Source: Rhodocyclales bacterium (GTDB lineage Bacteria > Pseudomonadota > Gammaproteobacteria > Burkholderiales > Rhodocyclaceae). From it: a DNA stretch of 37,152 nucleotides. The stretch is taken from positions 1 to 37,152 of the forward strand of contig JAPLQY010000045.1 in assembly GCA_026399475.1 (NCBI GenBank), given 5' to 3'. Shown piece after piece: positions 14,602 to 23,425 of this stretch (its first letter is position 1; each line of letters begins with the position of its first letter). The notes under the pieces are model-generated. The model was not told the DNA's origin. It ran no database searches and saw nothing but the letters and a program-made list of their open reading frames with translations. The position numbers were made by a program, and so were the translations under genes.

Positions 14602-15900
14602 ATGAACGTAAGCCTCTCCCATTCTGCCGCAGCGCCCCTCAAGATAGCCATCATCGGCCTCGGCTACGTCGGCCTGCCGCTGGCCGTCGAATTCGGCAAG
14701 AAATATCCGGTCATCGGCTTCGACATCAAGCAGGGCCGCATCGACGAGCTCAGGGCCGGCCGTGACAGCACCCGCGAAGTCGATCCCGCCGAACTGGCCG
14801 AAGCCAAACACCTCGGCTTCACCGCCGACCCCGAACAACTGCGCACCTGCAACGTCTTCATCGTCACCGTGCCCACTCCGGTCGATAGCGCCCAGCGCCC
14901 CGACCTCACGCCCCTGATCAAGGCCTCGGAGACCGTCGGCAAAGTCATGCCCAAAGGCGCGATCGTCATCTACGAATCCACCGTCTATCCCGGCGCCACA
15001 GAAGAAGTCTGCGTTCCCCTGCTCGAAAAGCACTCCGGCCTCAGCTTCAACCGCGACTTCTTTGCCGGCTACAGCCCCGAGCGCATCAACCCGGGCGACA
15101 AACAGCACCGCCTGCCCACCATCAAGAAGGTCACCTCCGGTTCCACCCCCGAAATCGCCGAGGTGGTTGATGCCCTCTACCGCAGCATCATCACCGCCGG
15201 CACCCACAAGGCCAGTTCCATCAAGGTCGCCGAAGCCGCCAAGGTCATCGAAAACACCCAGCGCGACCTCAACATTGCCTTGATGAACGAGCTCGCCCTG
15301 ATCTTCCATCGCCTCGGCATAGATACCCTGGAAGTGCTGGAAGCGGCGGGCAGCAAATGGAACTTCCTGCCGTTTCGTCCCGGCCTGGTCGGCGGTCACT
15401 GCATCGGCGTCGACCCCTACTACCTGACCCACAAGGCACAGGAGATCGGCTACCACCCCGAAGTCATCCTCGCCGGCCGTCGCATCAACGACAGCATGGC
15501 CGGCTATGTGGCCGACGAAGTCATCAAGCTCATGACGCGGCGCAAGATGCAGGTCGTCGATTCCAGAATCCTCGTCCTCGGCCTCACCTTCAAGGAAGGC
15601 TGCCCCGACCTGCGCAACACCAAGGTCATCGACATCGTGCGCGAGTTGACCAGCTACCACGCCAAGGTGGATATCTACGACCCGTGGATCGACGTCGCCG
15701 AAGCAGAGCACGAATACAAGGTCACGCCGCTCACGGACAAACCCGAGCCAGACACCTATGACGCCATCGTTCTTGCCGTGGCACACCCCGAGTTCCTGCA
15801 GATGGGCGCCGCCGGAATCCATGCCTTTGGCAAGTCGGGGCATGTGCTCTACGACGTGAAGTCCTTGCTGGGCAAGGCAGAAGCCGACGGTCGCTTGTGA
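14602..15900 (+). CDS. tviB: UDP-N-acetylhexosamine 6-dehydrogenase (TviB/WbpA/WbpO class)
   Basis: 432 residues. The Rossmann motif [10 protein letters not shown] (about 19-28), the central segment with [23 protein letters not shown], and the active-site [16 protein letters not shown] with Cys267 are all intact. The family oxidises the C6 hydroxyl of UDP-GlcNAc or UDP-GalNAc to the uronic acid with two NAD+. Overall similarity in motifs is to TviB/WbpO rather than UDP-glucose dehydrogenase Ugd. It is first in the right-hand operon, and its product would be the acid substrate that the downstream amidotransferases could convert to an amide. Codon use is strongly GC-rich, like the left part and unlike the genes that follow. 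The exact hexosamine cannot be told from sequence. Confidence 0.92.
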   Translation: MNVSLSHSAAAPLKIAIIGLGYVGLPLAVEFGKKYPVIGFDIKQGRIDELRAGRDSTREVDPAELAEAKHLGFTADPEQLRTCNVFIVTVPTPVDSAQRPDLTPLIKASETVGKVMPKGAIVIYESTVYPGATEEVCVPLLEKHSGLSFNRDFFAGYSPERINPGDKQHRLPTIKKVTSGSTPEIAEVVDALYRSIITAGTHKASSIKVAEAAKVIENTQRDLNIALMNELALIFHRLGIDTLEVLEAAGSKWNFLPFRPGLVGGHCIGVDPYYLTHKAQEIGYHPEVILAGRRINDSMAGYVADEVIKLMTRRKMQVVDSRILVLGLTFKEGCPDLRNTKVIDIVRELTSYHAKVDIYDPWIDVAEAEHEYKVTPLTDKPEPDTYDAIVLAVAHPEFLQMGAAGIHAFGKSGHVLYDVKSLLGKAEADGRL

Positions 15901-15934
15901 ACAACGTGGCGCGACCAAGGACTACATTCCTTCA

Positions 15935-17383
15935 ATGACGTTTGCGCGGCGCCTAATTGCCGGTTCGATGCAACTCACGCTCAGCAATGGAGTTGTGCGT
16001 TTGCTCGCAATCGTCACCATGCCGATTTTAACCAGCTTACTTAGCCCCCAAGCATATGGCGTTGCCACCCTTTTGGGCACTGTCATTTCACTGGTTTCGG
16101 TATTTGCGCTAGCGGGTATAGACGTGTCCTACGCCCGCACATATCACAGTATGCAAGTGCCAAATGGTATTGATGTCGAGCTTTTTTGCTGGCGTTTCGC
16201 AATATTTTCCTCGATGCTAATGGCCGCAATCAGCGCCTTAGCTTGGGCAACTATTACCAGCAGGTCCGCAGCCCTTGATTACAGGCTAGCGTTGCTCCTC
16301 GCGTCGGGAATCATTTTGTCCGTAGTGCATACAATGACGCAAACGCGGGCGCGCCTTGGCGGCAGATACCAAGCCATGGCGTTGGTTACCATCGCGAGCG
16401 GAATCATTGGCCCGGCGGCTGGTATAGCCATTGCTGCCTGGTGGCGGCAAGATGCACTGGCGTTGATTCTCCCAATGCTGCTGAGCTATCTGATTCCTAC
16501 GTTGCTTCTGGGCGTGCCTCCCGTCACAGCGCTGGTGAAGCCTTCCGTTCTGAGCAAGGATGCAAGCGTTCCGTTGATAAAGATCGGACTTGCCGCCATA
16601 GTTACGGCACCAATGTATTGGCTTTTGTCTTCCTCTGATCGCTGGTTTCTCCAATACTTTCACGGTGCTGAGGCAGTCGGCATTTACTCCATCGGCTATA
16701 GCGTTGGTATCATTGGAATGATGGTTAATACTGCAGTCATGGCGGTATGGCTGCCCGAGGCATCACGCGAATATGAGCAGGACCGCGAGCGGGCAAAGCT
16801 TACGCTGGGGAGGCTAATGTCGCGCTTGGTTGCTGCCATGGCGCTCATTTGGCTCATGGCAACTGCGGCGGGTGGCGATATTGTTCGTTTGCTTGCCAAC
16901 GAACGATTCCATGCCTCTGCTGACTTCGTACCCTTCATCGCCGGGGGAGTATTCTTTTATGGAACATCGCAGCTGGCGCTGTATGGGTTGGTGCTGGTAA
17001 AGCAATTCAAATGGGCAGCAGTTTGGTGGCTCGTTGGAGGTTTGGTTTGCGCCTTACTGAACTTTATTCTCGTGCAGCGCCTTGGCGGTCTCGGTGCCGC
17101 GATTACTCAAAGCGCAAGTTTTGCTTTTATCGCCATCGGCATTCTCGCAACATCTCAAGCCAAGTACCGAGTTCGGTTGGATTGGGGCCGCCTGGGCGCC
17201 GTAATAGGGTTGGTATTTTTCGCGGGGTTGTTTCTGGCCCCGACTTGGCATACAAGTCCCTCCGCCAGCCTGCTAATGAAGTTTCCTCTTGGGGTTGCCG
17301 TGGCGGCTATCACTTCATGGCTCATTGCACCGGATTGGTGTGATCGTGGAGCGCGAAAACTGTTTCAAAGAAGACTGCTATGA
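15935..17383 (+). CDS. wzx: Wzx-type lipid-linked oligosaccharide flippase
   Basis: 482 residues with about 12-14 hydrophobic segments across its length and an N-terminal MTFARRLIAGSMQLTLSNGVVR typical of polysaccharide_synt family members. Segments such as LTSLLSPQAYGVATLL and DRWFLQYFHGAEAVGIYSIGY match the family's first and seventh helices. It would flip the undecaprenyl-diphosphate-linked repeat unit to the periplasmic face. The gene is noticeably more AT-rich than the dehydrogenase just upstream (34-base spacer), marking the edge of the variable region. Its stop overlaps the next start (ATGA at 17380). Confidence 0.92.
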   Translation: MTFARRLIAGSMQLTLSNGVVRLLAIVTMPILTSLLSPQAYGVATLLGTVISLVSVFALAGIDVSYARTYHSMQVPNGIDVELFCWRFAIFSSMLMAAISALAWATITSRSAALDYRLALLLASGIILSVVHTMTQTRARLGGRYQAMALVTIASGIIGPAAGIAIAAWWRQDALALILPMLLSYLIPTLLLGVPPVTALVKPSVLSKDASVPLIKIGLAAIVTAPMYWLLSSSDRWFLQYFHGAEAVGIYSIGYSVGIIGMMVNTAVMAVWLPEASREYEQDRERAKLTLGRLMSRLVAAMALIWLMATAAGGDIVRLLANERFHASADFVPFIAGGVFFYGTSQLALYGLVLVKQFKWAAVWWLVGGLVCALLNFILVQRLGGLGAAITQSASFAFIAIGILATSQAKYRVRLDWGRLGAVIGLVFFAGLFLAPTWHTSPSASLLMKFPLGVAVAAITSWLIAPDWCDRGARKLFQRRLL

Positions 17384-18477
17384 CCGCCATGTCTAAAAAA
17401 AGCCGGTATCCGCACATTATTGACGGCGATGGCGCGCCGGATAACGAATTACTTCGTGACCTCAATAAAACGCCCTGCCCACTGTGCGGTTCGTCAGTAG
17501 CAGCTCTAATCTCTGAGACGCCCTACGCCGACATTTGGTCGAACCTGCACGCTGAATGGGGAGTCACGATCTCAGACTCCGTCAAAGCTGCACATACTCT
17601 CGCGCCGGTGGCGGAAATGCGAGCGTGTTCCGATTGCGGGCTTTGGTATTTCTCGCCAGCAATCCCAGGCAGTTCGCAATTCTATTCAGAGATCACATCA
17701 TCGTGTCCTCATTACTACACGGACCACAAATGGGAATTCGACTACGTTAAAGGATTGCTAAAGGATACCCATAAGGTTCTTGACGTTGCGTGCGGCAAGG
17801 GTGCTTTTCTGCGATTGATCAGCGGTGTAGTTGATGTTGCGGTAGGAATCGACACATACCCCGACGCGGTTCTTTTTGGTAGTGAAGTCGGACAAGCAAT
17901 CTATAACCGCTCAGTTGATGAGTTCGCGGCAGATCACTGCGACGCTTTCGATGTGGTTACTGCTTTTCAGGTTGTCGAGCATCTCGGCGCTGTTATGCCA
18001 TTCGTCGCCGCGGCATATCGATGCGTAAAACCAGGTGGAATATTGGTTTTATCGGTGCCCAACCGGGATCGCCGCAAAGACTTGAGTTTCGGATCGCTGG
18101 ACTACCCACCGCACCACCTCTCGAGATGGAGAGAGGATCAGTTAGGCATGGTGGCTGATCAATTGGATGCCCGTATTGTATCGATTGCCAAAGAGCCGCT
18201 TAACAAATCGCAAACCATAGGAGCACTTCGGACGAAGGAGTTGCAACATTTCCTTCCAGTCAATTTCCTGGGACGAGCCTTTATCATCAAGGTAGTTAGC
18301 CGACTGGCTCTTTCATTTCCGCTTTCGCTGATTTGGAGCAAGCTGAGGCTCGCCGAGCATCTAGGCATGTATGGAATGAGCATGGTGGCAACAATTCAGA
18401 AGCCGATAACGGTCTGCCAAGGCTTGACGAGTTCATCGCAGTTTGCCGTAACTCAAGATAACTCTTGCCGCCAATGA
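17380..18477 (+). CDS. Class I SAM methyltransferase with N-terminal zinc-ribbon-like Cys pairs
   Basis: 365 residues. Two CxxC pairs (Cys33/36 in CPLCGS and Cys83/86 in CSDCG) could bind zinc, as in sugar C-methyltransferases and related glycan methyltransferases. Motif I is VLDVACGKGAFLRLI (about 133-147), followed by VVEHLGAVMPFVAAAYRCVKPGGILVLSVPN. The C-terminal ~100 residues lack a clear family mark. The likely role is methylation of a nucleotide sugar or glycan residue; the acceptor is unknown. It is translationally coupled at both ends by ATGA overlaps (17380 and 18474). Confidence 0.85.
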   Translation: MTAMSKKSRYPHIIDGDGAPDNELLRDLNKTPCPLCGSSVAALISETPYADIWSNLHAEWGVTISDSVKAAHTLAPVAEMRACSDCGLWYFSPAIPGSSQFYSEITSSCPHYYTDHKWEFDYVKGLLKDTHKVLDVACGKGAFLRLISGVVDVAVGIDTYPDAVLFGSEVGQAIYNRSVDEFAADHCDAFDVVTAFQVVEHLGAVMPFVAAAYRCVKPGGILVLSVPNRDRRKDLSFGSLDYPPHHLSRWREDQLGMVADQLDARIVSIAKEPLNKSQTIGALRTKELQHFLPVNFLGRAFIIKVVSRLALSFPLSLIWSKLRLAEHLGMYGMSMVATIQKPITVCQGLTSSSQFAVTQDNSCRQ

Positions 18478-18605
18478 AAACATTGATCCTGGCTACCCAG
18501 GGCCTTACCAATTTGTGGGCGCGGATCTTTGATCGTTTGCATACATCAGGCGCTTTTCCTTTAGCTGTTGTTGCGTTGCCGCGCAAGCCAAAAGCAGATC
18601 GATAA
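18474..18605 (+). pseudogene. 43-residue ORF, probable remnant of a deleted operon gene
   Basis: ATG at 18474 overlaps the methyltransferase stop (ATGA) and the frame ends at TAA 18603-18605, two bases before the ATG of the amidotransferase. The product starts MKTLILATQGLTNLWARIF and ends KPKADR. The beginning looks like the first beta strand and helix of a Rossmann-like or GT-B enzyme, after which there is nothing. Full coupling at both ends suggests an in-frame gene whose body was lost when the neighbouring amidotransferase was inserted or recombined. A genuine small protein cannot be excluded. Confidence 0.5.
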
Positions 18606-18607
18606 GC

Positions 18608-20488
18608 ATGTGCGGTATCGCAGGCCATATAGGTTTTCGTAAGCCCCCCGTATCGGACCAGGTCGCCGAAATTGTGACGCGAATTCGGCATCGCGGGCCG
18701 GACGATCAAGGTGTTTGGTCGTCACCGGGCGGCGAATGCATACTGGGCCATGCTCGTCTGAGTATCATCGACTTGAGCCCATTGGGGCATCAGCCGATGC
18801 TCGACCCAGAAACCGGCAACAGCATCGTATTCAATGGCGAGATATACAACTTCCAGATCTTGCGCCGCGAATTGGAGGCAGCAGGGGACCGATTTCGTTC
18901 GCACTCCGATACCGAAGTCATTCTCGCGCTCTACCGGCGGCACGGGGTGGAGTGTCTGCAGCGGCTGCGCGGAATGTTTGCTTTTGCTCTCTGGGACGAA
19001 GCACGCAAACGGGTGTTCTTCGCCCGCGACCGGGTAGGGAAGAAGCCGTTCAATTACGCGCTGGTTGAGGGCGGGGTAGTTTTCTGTTCCGAGATCGATC
19101 CACTCGTCCGGCATCCCGCCGTATCCAGCGAGATGGATTTGGAAGCGCTGGAACTGTATCTGCAACTCCAGTACATTCCTGCACCCTGGACCATCTACCT
19201 TGGTATCCGTAAGCTGCCGCCAGCGCACTACGGATTGCTGGATGGGAACGGCTTCAGGACCGAGCGCTACTGGGATGTGGATTACACCCGTAAGGTGCAT
19301 ATATCAGAGCGTGATGCGCTCGATGGTCTGGAAGAGAAACTCACCGAGGCGGTACGGCTGAGAATGATCGCGGATGTGCCCTTGGGGGCACTGCTCAGCG
19401 GGGGTGTAGATAGCAGCATTGTCGTGGCGTTGATGGCCAAGCTCAGCGGTGAGCCGATACGAACCTTTAGCATTGGCTTTCGGGAAGAGGCGTTTAACGA
19501 GTTGCGCTACGCCCAGCAGGCCGCGGATATTTGCGGGACAGTGCATCATCCGGAAATTGTCGAAGGCGATGTCGCCCACCTGCTGCCACTCCTGGTGCGA
19601 CACTACGGCGAACCGTATGCGGACTCCTCCGCGGTGCCTTCCTTCTTTGTCTCCCAGATGGCTCGCCGTCATGTGACAGTGGCGATGAACGGCGATGGTG
19701 GCGACGAGCTGCTGGGCGGTTATCCGCGCTACTGGTTGTCGCCATTTCAACTAAGGACCGCAAGCACAGTTCCAGACGTATGGTCACCCCCCAGACTCAC
19801 TGCGCTCGCCACCCGCTTCGCCACGGCAAAGAGCATCCCGGCCAGGGCTATTCGCAAACTTGTGACCGAGTTTGGATGGCCTGAGCTGCGCTCTGTTAAC
19901 ATGTACAGCGGATTCTGGGATGACCGCATCCGTGCCAGTTTGCTGGGCACGCAGGCAGAATCTGACTTGTTGCCACGTTGGCGTACCGAATGGCTTGCCG
20001 GCGCCATAGAGCATGCCGCGAACCCCGTCGACCGAATGCTTTGGTACGACAACCGCACTTATTTGCCGGGCGACCTGCTGGTCAAGATGGATATCGCGTC
20101 GATGCATTGTGGCTTGGAAACCCGTTCTCCATTGCTTGATCATGAGGTCATCGAATACTGTGCGGCGCTGCCCATTGAATACAAGGTAAGCAATCGGGTC
20201 GGGAAGTATCTACTCAAGAAACTGACGGAACGCTATTTTCCGAAACAATTCGTCCATCGCCCCAAGATGGGGTTCGGCATTCCGGTGGCGGATTGGTTGC
20301 GCGGGCCGCTACGTCCACTGCTCGAGGACACACTCTGTAGTTCGGAGGCGATGGCACCGCTCGACCAGTCGGTTATTAGGACAACCCTCGACAGTTTTCT
20401 GTGTCAAGGTGTTGACCACAGCCCAAAACTTTGGGCGCTGCTGATGTATGGACTCTGGCGTCAGCATGTCATGCGGGAACAGGTGTGA
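18608..20488 (+). CDS. asnB: Asparagine-synthetase-like glutamine amidotransferase 1
   Basis: 626 residues. The N-terminal Ntn glutaminase domain starts MCGIAGHIGF with nucleophile Cys2, and has RLSIIDLSPLGHQPM, FNGEIYNFQ and SDTE binding motifs. The synthetase domain carries the PP-loop SGGVDS (about 264-269), NGDGGDELLGGYPRYW and the KMDIASMHCGLETRSPLLDH segment. Free asparagine synthesis is possible, but in glycan loci such proteins (WbpS is the reference) are thought to amidate uronic acid carboxyls using glutamine and ATP. It follows a 43-codon remnant and overlaps the next glycosyltransferase start (TGATG). It is one of three paralogs in this operon. No inactivating substitution was seen. 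Confidence 0.92.
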   Translation: MCGIAGHIGFRKPPVSDQVAEIVTRIRHRGPDDQGVWSSPGGECILGHARLSIIDLSPLGHQPMLDPETGNSIVFNGEIYNFQILRRELEAAGDRFRSHSDTEVILALYRRHGVECLQRLRGMFAFALWDEARKRVFFARDRVGKKPFNYALVEGGVVFCSEIDPLVRHPAVSSEMDLEALELYLQLQYIPAPWTIYLGIRKLPPAHYGLLDGNGFRTERYWDVDYTRKVHISERDALDGLEEKLTEAVRLRMIADVPLGALLSGGVDSSIVVALMAKLSGEPIRTFSIGFREEAFNELRYAQQAADICGTVHHPEIVEGDVAHLLPLLVRHYGEPYADSSAVPSFFVSQMARRHVTVAMNGDGGDELLGGYPRYWLSPFQLRTASTVPDVWSPPRLTALATRFATAKSIPARAIRKLVTEFGWPELRSVNMYSGFWDDRIRASLLGTQAESDLLPRWRTEWLAGAIEHAANPVDRMLWYDNRTYLPGDLLVKMDIASMHCGLETRSPLLDHEVIEYCAALPIEYKVSNRVGKYLLKKLTERYFPKQFVHRPKMGFGIPVADWLRGPLRPLLEDTLCSSEAMAPLDQSVIRTTLDSFLCQGVDHSPKLWALLMYGLWRQHVMREQV

Positions 20489-21648
20489 TGTTATCGGTAC
20501 TGATGTTCTGTCCTCAGTTCCGCCCCGTTGTCGGAGGCGCCGAGCGGCAGGCTGAGAAATTGGCAAACGCGCTAGTATCCGCTGGATGTCGCGTCACCAT
20601 AGTGACGCCGCGCATCGATTCAGAATCACCTGATATCGAGGAGTCCGGAGGCGTGAGAATCGAGCGCTTCCCCTTGACCAATTTGTCGCGCCGCTTTCCC
20701 TTTCCTGGAATTGCGCTACTCAACATTCCTAGCATCCTATGGCAGGTAGCGAGCGCGGTGCGCATGCGCTTGACGGACAATGACGTTTTGCACTGTCACC
20801 TGGCGTCGCTACAAACCGCCGGAGCCGCCTTAGCAGGGCGCCTAGGAGGAATCCCTGTGCTTTGTAAAGCGGCCGTCGCGGATCAACGCAGCGATCTTGG
20901 CGAGATCGAAAAGACCGGCGTCAGCGGCCACCTCCTCGCATGGCTGATCCGCACACTGATCACCAACTGGATCGCCACCACAGAAGGAGTCGAACAGGCA
21001 CTCGTGCGGGCGGGAGTGACCCCGAAGCAGATCGTGCGTATCCCGAACGGGGTCGATTTGTCGGGAATTTCTGCACAACATTCGGATGGCAATTTGGCGC
21101 ACCGTTTTCTTTATCTAGGTCGCCTGTCAAAGAACATCAGGCGCGACGTACCCACCTTGATTCGCGCTTTTGATCGCCTTGCCGTCCAGCATCCTGATGT
21201 CGAACTCGCGCTGGTAGGCAGTGGCGACTTGTTTGAGGAGACCTTCGCATTAGTGACTGCTTGTGAGGCACGCGATCGTATCCAGATGCCGGGGCTTGAT
21301 GATGCGGACAAATGGCTGTCTTGGGCCGATTGTTTCGTGCTGCCTTCGCGGATCGAAGGTTTGTCCAACGCCCTGTTGGAGGCCATGGCCGCCGGCTTGC
21401 CCTGTATCGCCAATGATATTCCGCCCAACCGCGAGGTACTGGTTGATGGCGTAGCGGGAACCCTGGTTCCGGTGGGTGACGAAGAGCGACTGCTTGAAGC
21501 AATGCAGAGGATGGCCAGCGACGCCGCTCACGTCCATATAATGCGCGCTGCGGCTCTGAATCGTGTCCGTTCTCATTATGGAATCGAGTCGGTAGCAAGC
21601 CGTTACATCGCTTTGTATGAAGAACTCATCAGGAATTCCGACAGATGA
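20488..21648 (+). CDS. Glycosyltransferase family 4 (GT-B)
   Basis: 386 residues from ATG 20488, which overlaps the preceding TGA; the frame stays open to 20431 inside the previous gene but has no better start. Family marks: GGAERQAEKLANALVSAGC near the N-terminus, RIPNGVDLSG, FLYLGRLS and the EX7E motif EGLSNALLE within SRIEGLSNALLEAMAAGLP. It is a retaining cytoplasmic GT that adds a sugar from a nucleotide donor to the lipid-linked repeat unit. Acceptor and donor cannot be told. It is tightly coupled to amidotransferase 1 upstream and a methyltransferase downstream (ATGA at 21645). Confidence 0.9.
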   Translation: MLSVLMFCPQFRPVVGGAERQAEKLANALVSAGCRVTIVTPRIDSESPDIEESGGVRIERFPLTNLSRRFPFPGIALLNIPSILWQVASAVRMRLTDNDVLHCHLASLQTAGAALAGRLGGIPVLCKAAVADQRSDLGEIEKTGVSGHLLAWLIRTLITNWIATTEGVEQALVRAGVTPKQIVRIPNGVDLSGISAQHSDGNLAHRFLYLGRLSKNIRRDVPTLIRAFDRLAVQHPDVELALVGSGDLFEETFALVTACEARDRIQMPGLDDADKWLSWADCFVLPSRIEGLSNALLEAMAAGLPCIANDIPPNREVLVDGVAGTLVPVGDEERLLEAMQRMASDAAHVHIMRAAALNRVRSHYGIESVASRYIALYEELIRNSDR

Positions 21649-22496
21649 AAAACGCAACGCACGCACAGGAACTTGATCAAGGCCGGCGCTTCGCGTTTGG
21701 TCAGAACTGGACAAATTTCCTGCGCATGCTTGACGAAGAACGCATTCTGGAAGCCGAACGCTCGCTCAAGCGGATGCTGGAGGTCCACTCTTTGGCGGAT
21801 AAGCGTTTCATCGATATCGGCAGCGGCAGCGGCCTGTTCTCCCTGGCGGCCAGACGGTTGGGTGCCCGTGTTCACTCCTTTGACTATGACCCGCAATCGG
21901 TTGCTTGCGCGGCGGAACTCAAACGGCGCTTCTTTCCAGAAGACCCGGAGTGGATTGTCGAAGAAGGTTCTGTACTCGATAACGAGTACCTTTCCGGGTT
22001 GGGCCAATTTGACGTGGTCTATTCGTGGGGTGTGCTCCATCATACTGGCGCGATGTGGAAGGCGATTGAAAATGCGGCCGCGCTGTGTAAGGGCAATGGT
22101 CTTTTATTTATTGCCATTTATAACCACATGGGTGGTGCAAGCAGAAGATGGACCTGGATAAAGAAGACCTACTGTCACTTGCCCGACTCACTAAAGCTGC
22201 CATTTACCCTTGCGGTGATGATCCCGATTCAGCTTCGCTCGTTCCTGATCTACTTGGTTCAAGGCAAGGCCTTTGCGTTCTTCAATGAGAAATACAACTA
22301 CAAGACCAAGCGAGGAATGAACTGGTGGTATGACCAAATTGACTGGATTGGCGGCTATCCTTACGAGGATGCGAAGCCGGAGGAAATATTTAGGTTTCTT
22401 CACGAGCGGGGTTATTCGCTGAAGAACATGACCACCTGCGGTGGCGGCATCGGGTGCAACGAGTTCGTCTTCAAAAAGGAGGTGAGCGCACCGTGA
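21645..22496 (+). CDS. Class I SAM-dependent methyltransferase
   Basis: 283 residues. Motif I FIDIGSGSGLFSLAA (about 51-65) and post-motif FDYDPQSVACA are followed by FDVVYSWGVLHHTGAMWKAI and LLFIAIYNHMG, a Methyltransf_11/25-type core. The C-terminal part contains a hydrophobic stretch (FTLAVMIPIQLRSFLIYLVQG) unusual for a soluble methyltransferase, which may contact the membrane. The last residues CGGGIGCNEFVFKK resemble the closing strand seen in related glycan-locus methyltransferases. Probable O- or N-methylation of the repeat unit. A GTGA overlap leads into another methyltransferase-like gene. Confidence 0.85.
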   Translation: MKNATHAQELDQGRRFAFGQNWTNFLRMLDEERILEAERSLKRMLEVHSLADKRFIDIGSGSGLFSLAARRLGARVHSFDYDPQSVACAAELKRRFFPEDPEWIVEEGSVLDNEYLSGLGQFDVVYSWGVLHHTGAMWKAIENAAALCKGNGLLFIAIYNHMGGASRRWTWIKKTYCHLPDSLKLPFTLAVMIPIQLRSFLIYLVQGKAFAFFNEKYNYKTKRGMNWWYDQIDWIGGYPYEDAKPEEIFRFLHERGYSLKNMTTCGGGIGCNEFVFKKEVSAP

Positions 22497-23422
22497 ACAC
22501 CGCTAAACCCATACGTTTCTTGTGGCGCGCCTTCCGCAACATGCTGTGCTTGACTCCCGCGAGTCAGCGTTTGATGTTTCCATCTGCCATGCTTGCTTCA
22601 AGGTTCGGCCGCGGTGACGCAGAGTATGCGTGGAATGTTTTTTTGCACCATTTGACGCAATTGCGTAAGGCCGGATTTCAAAGCGCCCGTTATGTTTTGG
22701 AAATTGGACCTGGACGGAATCTTGGTACTGCGCTACTTTGGTGGGTTTTGCTTACCTCAGACAATGAGAACAAGCTTGTCAGGATATTCTGTTGGGATGT
22801 CTTCGAAAACGCCAAACCCGATGCGACTGGATTTTGGTCGGAACTCGCGCTGGGTTTGCTCGAGAAGTCCCCGGAGACTCTTGAAGACGGAGCGGCGAGC
22901 TCGGCAATCCGGCAGCGATTGCTTGAAGTGGCGGAGGGACGCTCAATTCCCGACATTGTCTATCGTGTCGAGCCGCTGACCACCTTTGAGTCTGCCATGG
23001 GCAGTGATGGCCAAACTTTTGATCTGGCGTACAGCCATGCAGCCATAGAGCATATTTGGCATATCGATGAGTTCTGGAATGCGATGGGGCGACTTACCGC
23101 GCCGGATGGGTGGCACAGCCACCGGATTGATCTGGCAGATCATGGCCGCCGCGAAACCAATTACATTGAGATGCTGGAGTGGTCGGCGTTGGGCTATTGG
23201 CTCACGATGCGCTTTATCCCTGGGGCGATCAACCGCTGGCGCGCGTGCCATCATCTCGAAAAGCTTGCCGAACTGGGTTTCAAGATACTTATCCAGCAAT
23301 GCAGTCTGGCTGATCGCCTGCCCATTCCGCTGCACCGCGTATCAGCCGCGTTTTGCCGGCTTAGGGAAATTGAACTTCGCACCACTGCTCTGGATGTGGT
23401 TGGTATCAGGGCGCCGCGCTAG
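22493..23422 (+). CDS. SAM methyltransferase-like protein
   Basis: 309 residues from GTG 22493, which sits eight bases after a perfect AAGGAGGTGA Shine-Dalgarno (22475-22484) and overlaps the preceding stop. Motif I VLEIGPGRNLGTALLWW (about 61-77) and a late motif FDLAYSHAAIEHIWHIDEFW identify a class I fold; PDGWHSHRIDLADHGR follows where the post-core strand is expected. The region between motif I and the acidic loop has a long insertion (about 30 residues, FSKT-free and helical). The acceptor is unknown. The GTG start with an unusually strong ribosome binding site suggests high translation relative to the coupled neighbours. Confidence 0.78.
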   Translation: MNTAKPIRFLWRAFRNMLCLTPASQRLMFPSAMLASRFGRGDAEYAWNVFLHHLTQLRKAGFQSARYVLEIGPGRNLGTALLWWVLLTSDNENKLVRIFCWDVFENAKPDATGFWSELALGLLEKSPETLEDGAASSAIRQRLLEVAEGRSIPDIVYRVEPLTTFESAMGSDGQTFDLAYSHAAIEHIWHIDEFWNAMGRLTAPDGWHSHRIDLADHGRRETNYIEMLEWSALGYWLTMRFIPGAINRWRACHHLEKLAELGFKILIQQCSLADRLPIPLHRVSAAFCRLREIELRTTALDVVGIRAPR

Positions 23423-23425
23423 CAC

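Noticed and set aside
14587..15918. 443-codon minus-strand ORF over the dehydrogenase gene
   Set aside because: Antisense shadow of a strongly GC3-biased gene; the + strand carries all catalytic motifs of the UDP-sugar dehydrogenase family.
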